From assembly GCF_029504575.1 (NCBI RefSeq), contig NZ_JAQFII010000001.1:372001-436000 (forward strand): a stretch of 64,000 nt of DNA, written 5' to 3'. The notes beneath the pieces are model-generated. The model made no database searches, had not been told where the DNA came from, and saw only the letters and a program-made list of their open reading frames with translations. The DNA is from Streptomyces sp. SPB162 (GTDB lineage: Bacteria > Actinomycetota > Actinomycetes > Streptomycetales > Streptomycetaceae). Below, piece after piece: positions 16,769-23,519 of the stretch (positions are counted from its first letter, which is position 1; the number at the start of each line of letters is the position of its first letter). The position numbers and the translations under genes are program-made.

Positions 16769-17564
16769 CTCCGCGCAGCGACTGCGGCACGTCGAGCACG
16801 TGATGGGCACCGTGTTCTCGTTCGACGTCCGGGGAGACACCGGTCCGCGCACCCGCACCGCGCTGGCCGCCGCCACGGCCTGGCTGCACCACGTGGACGA
16901 GGAGTTCTCGCCCTACCGGCCCGGCAGCCAGGTCAGCCGGCTGGCCCGCGGCGAACTCACCGCCGACGGGTGCTCGCCGGAGGTACGCGAGGTGCTGCGG
17001 CTGTGCGCCGACGCCGAACACCGCAGCGGCGGCTGGTTCAGCGCCCGCTACGCGGGAGGGCTCGACCCGACCGGACTCGTCAAGGGCTGGGCCGTGGAGC
17101 GGGTGGCCGCGATGCTGCACTCCGCGGGCGCGCCCGACGTCTGCGTCAACGGCGGCGGAGACGTGCAACTGCACGGCGGACCCTGGCGGGTGGGGGTCGC
17201 GGACCCGCTGCGGCCCGGTGCCGTCGTGACCGTCGTCGAGACCCGGCAGACGCTGGCCGTGGCCACCTCGGGACCCGCCGAACGGGGCTGCCACATCCTC
17301 GACCCGCACACGGGCGCGCCCCCGGCCGATCCCCTCGCCTCGGTCACGGTGGTCTGCCGCGCCCTGGGCGACGCCGACGCGTGGGCCACCGCCGCCTGCG
17401 CGATGGGCGCCGAGCGGGCTCACGGGTGGCTGGAGGGCCTGCCGGGGGTGGATGCCTTCACGGTCACGCCCGACGGCGGCACCTGGCAGACCGCCGGCTT
17501 CGCCCGGCTCAAGGGCAGATACATCTCACTCTGTGGCAGCGGGGACAGACGACGCGTCTACTGA
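16761..17564 (+). CDS. apbE: FAD:protein FMN transferase
   Basis: The 267-residue product is an ApbE-type flavin transferase, with MGTVFSF at the N-terminus, GLVKGWAVERVA in the FAD-binding region, NGGGDVQLHG, and the metal-binding HILDPHTGAPP and ADAWATAACAMG stretches. It transfers FMN from FAD to a Thr of the adjacent FMN-binding protein. No signal peptide is obvious, so it may act in the cytosol or be exported with help. The coupling of reductase, carrier and maturase in one operon makes the assignment secure. The C-terminal residues after YISL are not conserved. Confidence 0.92.
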   Translation: MADSAQRLRHVEHVMGTVFSFDVRGDTGPRTRTALAAATAWLHHVDEEFSPYRPGSQVSRLARGELTADGCSPEVREVLRLCADAEHRSGGWFSARYAGGLDPTGLVKGWAVERVAAMLHSAGAPDVCVNGGGDVQLHGGPWRVGVADPLRPGAVVTVVETRQTLAVATSGPAERGCHILDPHTGAPPADPLASVTVVCRALGDADAWATAACAMGAERAHGWLEGLPGVDAFTVTPDGGTWQTAGFARLKGRYISLCGSGDRRRVY

Positions 17565-17792
17565 CGTCAACGACCGGCTCCGGGTCCATTACGCGCTCCT
17601 GACTCTCCAGCACCCGCCACGGCTGTGCCCGGCGGGCTCGTTGTGCTCGCTCCTTTAGACGCTTGAGCCGCAGTTTGGGTTCGCCTTTGACGCAACTTCG
17701 TGACAGCGCACGGCCCGACGGCGCTCGTACGCCCCCTCTTGGTGCTCCGCGTCCGAGTTGTACCCGGACTCAGGTTTCACACAGTGAAGGCC

Positions 17793-17825
17793 CGGTGGCC
17801 GCCGGTGGTCCACCGGCGGCCACCG
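17793..17825. terminator. Bidirectional terminator hairpin
   Basis: A perfect 15-bp stem, CGGTGGCCGCCGGTG (17793-17807) and its complement (17811-17825), with a three-base loop. It sits between the convergent apbE and TolB-like genes. The 230 bases between apbE and this hairpin hold no gene that I can see. Confidence 0.85.
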
Positions 17826-17846
17826 TGTGTGCCCGGAACCCTTCCG

Positions 17847-18848
17847 TCAGCGACTTGGTGACGCTGCGTCGACAATGAGTTCACGGGGCCGACCCGTCCC
17901 GTCGGCCGGGACCGCCCAGACGTCGGACCCGCCCTTGCCCCGGGACTTGGCGTACATGACGGTGTTCCCGTCGAACCACGCGGCCTGGTCGTCCACGCTC
18001 GCCGTCTCGGCGAGCGGGGTCTCCCGCATCGTCGACAGGTCGAGCACGTGCAGCCGCCAGGGCCGCGCCGCGTCGGCGGAGACCCGCTTCTTGAACACCA
18101 CCCGGGTGCCGTCCGGCGACAGGGAGGGGCATTCGGCGTTCTCCCGCAGGGTGTGCGCCTGCCACGTGCCGTAGTCGCCCTGGACGAGGTACGTCTTGCC
18201 CTTGGTCGTCACCGTCGCGTAGAAGCGGTTGTCGTCCGCCGCGAAGGTCACCCCCCAGAAGTTGACGTCCGACGCCCGGTAGCGGCGGCCGTCGATGAAC
18301 AGCGGGATGTCCTCGATGTTCAGCACCGCGTAACCCGTGCGCGTGTCGAGGATCCCGGTCCAGGTGGAGAAGCCGCCCCGATTGTAGGAGTCCCCCTGCA
18401 CGAACACCGTCCAGGAGACCATGCGCCCACTGGGTGAGACCCGGGCGCGGTTGGGGATGCCCGACAGCTTCACCCGGCGGACCTCGCGCAGTTGGCGGTC
18501 GACGATCAGCGCGTACGTCTTGGGCAGGGCGCCGGTGCCGGTGACGAGGCAGACGCCGGTGCCCGCCGCGCTGTAGAACCGCTCACAGCCCAGCCCGCCG
18601 ACCGTGCGGGGAGCGCCGGGTCCGCCGGCCGGCACCGCCGCGACGTTGCCGTGACCGGCCCCGGGAGCGGTGTCCCGGAAGAGCAGTTGTCCGGGCCGCC
18701 CGGTGTCGATCGGTTCGCCGTGGAAGGCGGGAACCGCTTCGCGCCGGGCGGCGTGCACGCTGTAGCCGACCCCCAGCCCGGCCAGCACCAGCAGGGCGAG
18801 CACCGGGGCGAGCAGCCGGACATGAGCGTGCCGGCGGATGTCGATCAT
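17847..18848 (-). CDS. Membrane-anchored TolB-like beta-propeller protein
   Basis: The 333-residue protein has one N-terminal membrane helix (about 10-28: RLLAPVLALLVLAGLGVGY) and an outside domain with repeated TolB/WD40-like blades such as SLSPDGTRVVFKKRV, RVSPSGRMVSW and DDQAAWFDGNTVMYAK. Such proteins usually scaffold or sense; no catalytic motif is seen. ATG 18848 overlaps the MFS stop (ATGA). It is the last gene of the phosphatase operon. Confidence 0.75.
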   Translation of the reverse strand: MIDIRRHAHVRLLAPVLALLVLAGLGVGYSVHAARREAVPAFHGEPIDTGRPGQLLFRDTAPGAGHGNVAAVPAGGPGAPRTVGGLGCERFYSAAGTGVCLVTGTGALPKTYALIVDRQLREVRRVKLSGIPNRARVSPSGRMVSWTVFVQGDSYNRGGFSTWTGILDTRTGYAVLNIEDIPLFIDGRRYRASDVNFWGVTFAADDNRFYATVTTKGKTYLVQGDYGTWQAHTLRENAECPSLSPDGTRVVFKKRVSADAARPWRLHVLDLSTMRETPLAETASVDDQAAWFDGNTVMYAKSRGKGGSDVWAVPADGTGRPRELIVDAASPSR

Positions 18849-20161
18849 GCGCTGGTCTCCTGGTGGTGCGAGAGGACATCGGGAGGTGCGTCGGGGCCGC
18901 CGGTCCCGGCGGCGTCCGCCGGGAAGCCGAACCGGGCCACCAGCAGGCACACCGCCAGCCCCGCCGCCATCACCGCGAGCCCGGTGCGCGGCCCCCACGC
19001 CGTCCAGGCCGCGCCGAGGATGATCGAGGAGACCACCCGGGCGCCCGCCTGGCCGGTCTGCAGCAGGGCCATGCCGCTGGTCCGCAGCCCGGCGGGGAGC
19101 AGCGGGCCGGCCGCGGCCATCAGCACGCCGTCGGTCGCGGCGTAGAACACCCCGTGCAGCAGCAGCGACGGGATCAGGACGAGCAGCCCGCCCGCGGGTC
19201 CGAGCAGCATCGCGTACGCGCCGAGCAGCGCCACATGGCCGGCGAGGAACATCCTGAACCTGCCGGTGCGGTCCGCCATCCGTCCCAGCGGCACGGCGAG
19301 CAACAGGTAGGCGCCGGTGGTGCCGAGCGGCAGCAGCGGGAAGTACTCCGGGGCGATCCCCAGCCGCCGCTGCAGCAACAGGTAGACGAAGGAGTCGCTG
19401 ACCGTGACGAGACCCAGTGCGGCGGTCAGCAGGCAGGTGCGGCGGAACGCGGCCGCGCGCAGCAGTCCGAACGCGGCGCGCAGCGCGGGCTCCCGCCGGT
19501 CCGGGGACGGATCCTGCCGGTCCCGCACGAGTGAGACGAGCAGCACCACCCCGAGGGCGGCGACGCAGAAGCTGACGACGAACACCGCGTCGTAGGCGGT
19601 GCCGGTCGCGGCCAGGACCGCGAACGCCGCGAGTGGGCCGATGAAAGCGCCGACGGTGTCCATCGCCCGGTGCACGCCGAAGGCGAGCCCGAGGATCTGC
19701 GGCGGTGTGCTGAGGGAGATCAGCGCGTCCCGCGGTGCGGTGCGCAGGCCCTTGCCGGCCCGGTCGGCGGCCACCACGGCGCCCAGCGCACCCACCGAGC
19801 TCCCCGCGGCCAGCAGGCCGAGTTTGCACACCGCCGACAGCCCGTAGCCGATCCCGGCGACCAGTTTGCGGCGCCGGCGGCGGTCGGCGAGATGGCCGCC
19901 GACGAGCCGCACCAGGACGGAGGCACCGGTGTACAGGCTGTCGAACATGCCGAACGCCAGTGGACTGAGGCCCAGTTGCAGGACGAGGTAGAGCGGGAGC
20001 ACCGCGCTGACCATCTCCGAGGAGACGTCGGTGACCATGCTGACGGCGCCGAGCGCGACCACGTTGGCGGGGACCGAGCGCAGCAGTCCGGCCCGGCGCC
20101 CCGGGCGGAGGCCCGGGGCGCCGTCGGCGGCACTGGTGGTGCTGCTCGCCGAGATGTACAT
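18845..20161 (-). CDS. Major facilitator superfamily transporter
   Basis: A 438-residue, 12-helix MFS protein. The first-loop motif reads RLVGGHLADRRRRRKLV, and the TDVSSEM and DRAGKGLRTAPRDAL motifs are typical of the subgroup often annotated as drug or organophosphate exporters. It starts three bases after the PhoX-like gene and overlaps the TolB-like gene, so it is embedded in the phosphatase operon. Uptake of a phosphatase product or export of an inhibitor are both possible. Confidence 0.85.
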   Translation of the reverse strand: MYISASSTTSAADGAPGLRPGRRAGLLRSVPANVVALGAVSMVTDVSSEMVSAVLPLYLVLQLGLSPLAFGMFDSLYTGASVLVRLVGGHLADRRRRRKLVAGIGYGLSAVCKLGLLAAGSSVGALGAVVAADRAGKGLRTAPRDALISLSTPPQILGLAFGVHRAMDTVGAFIGPLAAFAVLAATGTAYDAVFVVSFCVAALGVVLLVSLVRDRQDPSPDRREPALRAAFGLLRAAAFRRTCLLTAALGLVTVSDSFVYLLLQRRLGIAPEYFPLLPLGTTGAYLLLAVPLGRMADRTGRFRMFLAGHVALLGAYAMLLGPAGGLLVLIPSLLLHGVFYAATDGVLMAAAGPLLPAGLRTSGMALLQTGQAGARVVSSIILGAAWTAWGPRTGLAVMAAGLAVCLLVARFGFPADAAGTGGPDAPPDVLSHHQETSA

Positions 20162-20164
20162 CGG

Positions 20165-21577
20165 CTACTTCCACCCGCTGATGTCGAGCAGTACGCCGTG
20201 TCCGGTGACGTTGTACTGGACGATCACGTACAGATGGCGCCCGGACGCGTCGAAGACGCCCCCGGTGAACGAGCCCATCGGGTCGTTGACGGTCGCCACC
20301 CGGACACAGCCGTCGCTCTGCAGGTCGGGGTCCGAGCCGTCCGGCAGGCAGCTCCACAGGTCGTTGCCGTGGAAGCCCTGCAGATCGCTCTCGGTGTCAC
20401 CGTCCTCGTGCACGACCCAGGTGCCGCGGCCGGGCCGGAAGGCCATGTTGTCGGGCATGTTGACCGCCGGACTGCCCGGAACGAACAGCTGGAGCTGCGG
20501 GATCGCCGCGTTGGTCACGGCGGTGGCCACCGTCCCGTCGGTCAGGCACACCGACTGGCCCCAGTTCTGCGCCTCGTCCTCGTCCCCCGTCTCGTTGACG
20601 CAGGCGCGCACCTGCCCCGCGGCGAGCGCGGTTCCGTCCAGGTCCATGTCCTCCGGCCGGTACAGGCCGGTCAGATGGAGCGCCTCGGTGGCCCCGGTCA
20701 GGTCGGGGTCGGTGCGGTCGGGGACGGGGATCCAGGCGCCCTGTCCGGTCTGGGTGCCCTGGCCGTAGTCCCGGCCACCCTCGTAACGGCCCAGCCGCAG
20801 CCCGTAGACCCGGCCGGAGGCGAGCGGCGACTCGCTCAGCCGGTGGACGGCGCCGGCGCCCGCCGCACGCGGCTTGTCCGGCACGAACTTGAACAGCGCG
20901 CCGCCGGGCGCGCCCTTGTCGGGGCGGTTCTCGTCGGCGTAGTAGAGCAGGCCGTTGGGCAGCACCGAGATGCCTTCGTAGGACATCCGTCCGATGCCGG
21001 GCCTGACGGTCAGGTTCGCCGCCCCGGTGCCACCGCTGAAGCGGCCGGTGGAGCGGTCGAGCGTCACGCCCGTGGTGTGCAGCGGGTCGATCAGTTCGTA
21101 GAGCCGGCCGCCCTCCGGCCCGCCACCGGTCTCCTCGCCGATGACGATGGTTCCCCAGGCGGTGCGCCGGACGGGGTCGCAGGCCTCGGCACCGGTCAAA
21201 ATCGTCTGGGACCTCCCGGTCGCCAGTTCCGTGCGCAGCAGTCCCGGCTGGTCCGGGTCGCTCTCGTTACAACTGATGAGCCACCGCGGGTCGGAGTCGC
21301 TGGGCCACAGGGCGCCCTGATCGGTCGTCAGCGGCAGTCGCGCGGTGACGACCCGCACCTTGAGGCTCTTGGCGAGGGTGACCAGTCGTTCCGGGTGCGC
21401 CAATGCCTCCGCCTTGCCGATCGGCCGGGTCGAGGAGTGCGCCAGGTCGCCGGTGACGCCGTGCGGGTTGCCGCGGTCGGCGGCGTCGGCCCGGCCGGGC
21501 GCGGCGCCGGCGAAGATCGCACCGGCTCCGGCCGCCAGGGCCACCATGGCGGCGAACGCCGTCAGGTGTCGTTTCAC
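20165..21577 (-). CDS. Secreted PhoX-like phosphatase (DUF839 family)
   Basis: The 470-residue exported protein has a signal peptide (about 1-33, AAMVALAAGAGAIFAGAAP) and PhoX/DUF839 hallmarks: GEETGGGPEGG, MSYEGISVLPNGLLYYADEN and GLYRPEDMDLDG, which in PhoX bind Ca/Fe ions and phosphate. There is no twin-arginine motif (MKRHLT), unlike classical PhoX, so it may use Sec. It would release phosphate from organic esters, or be a propeller-fold relative with another role. It follows the metallophosphoesterase gene by 46 bases. Confidence 0.75.
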   Translation of the reverse strand: MKRHLTAFAAMVALAAGAGAIFAGAAPGRADAADRGNPHGVTGDLAHSSTRPIGKAEALAHPERLVTLAKSLKVRVVTARLPLTTDQGALWPSDSDPRWLISCNESDPDQPGLLRTELATGRSQTILTGAEACDPVRRTAWGTIVIGEETGGGPEGGRLYELIDPLHTTGVTLDRSTGRFSGGTGAANLTVRPGIGRMSYEGISVLPNGLLYYADENRPDKGAPGGALFKFVPDKPRAAGAGAVHRLSESPLASGRVYGLRLGRYEGGRDYGQGTQTGQGAWIPVPDRTDPDLTGATEALHLTGLYRPEDMDLDGTALAAGQVRACVNETGDEDEAQNWGQSVCLTDGTVATAVTNAAIPQLQLFVPGSPAVNMPDNMAFRPGRGTWVVHEDGDTESDLQGFHGNDLWSCLPDGSDPDLQSDGCVRVATVNDPMGSFTGGVFDASGRHLYVIVQYNVTGHGVLLDISGWK

Positions 21578-21623
21578 GTGTTCTCTCCTTGTTCCACGGC
21601 GTGGGCCGCGGGTCGCGCGTGGG

Positions 21624-23213
21624 TCAGTGGCAGGTGACGGGACCGAAGGTGTCGAGCACCGAGCCGTTGTCCTGGACCAGCTGTCCCGCGTACGTGGTCG
21701 GGGTGAGGGTCAGCTTCAGGACGGCCTTGACGTCGGTGATCCGCTTCTGGCTGTTCGGCTGCGCGCTCTCGAAGCCGTAGCTGTCGGCGCCGCCGGTGCC
21801 CACGAGCAGTTCGCGGACGCCCGCCGGGTCGGCGCCGCCGGTCGCGTTCTGTGGGGCGTAGCGCTCGTAGAGGTGGTCGTGGCCGTTCAGGATCAGGTCG
21901 GCGCCGTGGGCCCGCAGGATCTGCCACATGGGCTTGCTGACCATGTCGGCCTGCGGTCCGGAGCTGTACAGCGGCCGGTGCCAGTACGCGGCGACGCAGC
22001 CGTTGGTGTTCCTGGTCAGGTCCGCCTCCAGCCACTTGCCCTGCGCGGAGGTCGCGGACATGGAGATCTCGGTGTCGAGTGCGACGAAGTGCCAGCCGCC
22101 GCGGTCCCAGCTGTAGTACGTCTTGCCGTCGGGGGTGGCGCGGGCGCCGAAGTACGACTTGTAGCCGGCCGCCGGGGTGCTGTCGTCGTACTCGTGGTTG
22201 CCGGTCGACGGGTGGGTCTTGTTCAGGAACCGGCCCCAGGTCGTGCCGTAGTACTTCTTGAAGTCACTGAGGCTGCCGGTGTCGTACTGGTTGTCGCCGA
22301 GGGTGAGGACCTCGTCGGGGTTGATGGCCTCGACGCGCTTGGCGGTGTTCTCCGCCCCGCAGTCCTTGCCCGCGGAGCAGCCGGGGTCGGCGATGTCACC
22401 GGCGGCGACGACCGTGAAGGAGGCCGCGCTCTGACCGGGTGTGCCGATCACCGGCGCGCTCGCGGCGGAGAGGTTGCCGGCCGCGTCCTGGGCCCTGACG
22501 GTGTAGGTGTACGCCGTCCCCTGGGTGCGGCCCGGATCGGTGAACGTGGTGCCGGTCGCGGTGGCGACGACCGCGCCGTCCCGCGACACCTGGTATCCGG
22601 TCACGCCGGTGTCGTCGGTGGACGCGTCCCAGGCGAGGGTGACGGACGTGGTGGTGGTGCCGGTCACCCGCGGGTTCCCGGGCGCGGTCGGCGCGGTGGT
22701 GTCCGGGCCACCGGCCGGGCCGTACACCTCGAACTCGTTGAGGGAGTAGCCGTAGGCGGTGCCCCGGGCGGTGCCGTACACGCGGACGTACCGGCCGGAG
22801 GTGCCGGACGGGACGGTCACCTCGTCGATGCCGCCGTCACCGGTGGTCGTCGAGTACGCCTTGGTCCAGGCGGAGCCGTCGGACGACACCTCGACGCGGT
22901 ACCCCTTGCCGTAGGCGGCCTCCCAGTCGAGGTGCACGCGGGTGAGGGTGCGAGGGGTGCCGAGGTCGACGCGGATCCACTGCGGGTCGAGCCCTTCCTC
23001 ACTGGCCCAGCGGGTGGTGGTGCTGCCGTCCACCGCCTTGGCCGCGTTGTAGGAGGAGCTCTCGTCGGACGACGACAGGGCCGGCTTGCCGCGGGACAGC
23101 AGCACGTCGCCGGCGGCGTGTCCGGACGACGTGGCCGACAGGCCGATGAGCAGGGCGAGGGCCGCCACCAGGCCGTACAGGCGGCGATGGCGGGCGGACA
23201 GGGATGGGGACAA
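21624..23213 (-). CDS. Secreted modular metallophosphoesterase (discoidin - FnIII - phosphatase)
   Basis: Starting at TTG 23213 (GGAGG six bases upstream), the 529-residue product has a signal peptide (about 1-35), an F5/8 type C discoidin domain (38-166, with AAKAVDGSTTTRWASEEG and LNEFEVYG), a fibronectin type III domain (172-258), and a calcineurin-like phosphoesterase domain (265-529) with GDI, GDNQYDTG, GNHEYDD, YWHRPLYSSG and NGHDHLYER. It would hydrolyse phosphate esters while attached to polysaccharide or the cell surface. An upstream in-frame ATG (23312) would add 33 residues ahead of the signal peptide and lacks a ribosome site. It heads the four-gene phosphatase operon. Confidence 0.85.
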   Translation of the reverse strand: MSPSLSARHRRLYGLVAALALLIGLSATSSGHAAGDVLLSRGKPALSSSDESSSYNAAKAVDGSTTTRWASEEGLDPQWIRVDLGTPRTLTRVHLDWEAAYGKGYRVEVSSDGSAWTKAYSTTTGDGGIDEVTVPSGTSGRYVRVYGTARGTAYGYSLNEFEVYGPAGGPDTTAPTAPGNPRVTGTTTTSVTLAWDASTDDTGVTGYQVSRDGAVVATATGTTFTDPGRTQGTAYTYTVRAQDAAGNLSAASAPVIGTPGQSAASFTVVAAGDIADPGCSAGKDCGAENTAKRVEAINPDEVLTLGDNQYDTGSLSDFKKYYGTTWGRFLNKTHPSTGNHEYDDSTPAAGYKSYFGARATPDGKTYYSWDRGGWHFVALDTEISMSATSAQGKWLEADLTRNTNGCVAAYWHRPLYSSGPQADMVSKPMWQILRAHGADLILNGHDHLYERYAPQNATGGADPAGVRELLVGTGGADSYGFESAQPNSQKRITDVKAVLKLTLTPTTYAGQLVQDNGSVLDTFGPVTCH

Positions 23214-23379
23214 CGTCTGCCTCCGGGCGTGGGAGATCCAACCGCGGCGCCCGGATGTGCCGGGACGTCGCGAGGCCCACGGCCGGGACAGATCTCTCAC
23301 TGAGCGCGTCACATCCGGGGATGCCGCGCCAAGCCGCGTGCAGCGAGAGTGACAAAGGTCCTGAGAGCCGTCAAGAGGA

Positions 23380-23398
23380 GTTAGTAAAGTTTCCTAAC
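23380..23398. promoter_or_regulatory. Palindromic operator in the phosphatase/cas3 divergent region
   Basis: GTTAGTAAAGTTTCCTAAC is an almost perfect palindrome (8 of 9 positions per arm around a central G), in an AT-rich patch of an otherwise GC-rich region. It lies about 170 bases upstream of the secreted phosphatase start and 120 bases upstream of cas3. Similar GAAA/TTTC palindromes are used by ROK-family regulators of secreted hydrolases in Streptomyces, as far as I recall. Confidence 0.6.
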
Positions 23399-23519
23399 TT
23401 GTCATGCGGATCAGTCCTCCGTTCACGCGGTGCCCGCCCCGTCCGGCGGCCGGGTCATCCTTCACAAGTCCGGGTGCGGCCTGGGAAACTGGGGCCGACA
23501 CCCAGGAGGAGTCCACCCC

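Noticed and set aside
23418..23430. Possible PHO box (GTTCACGCGG) upstream of cas3 and the phosphatase operon
   Set aside because: Only a single unit matches; PhoP sites need at least two 11-bp repeats.
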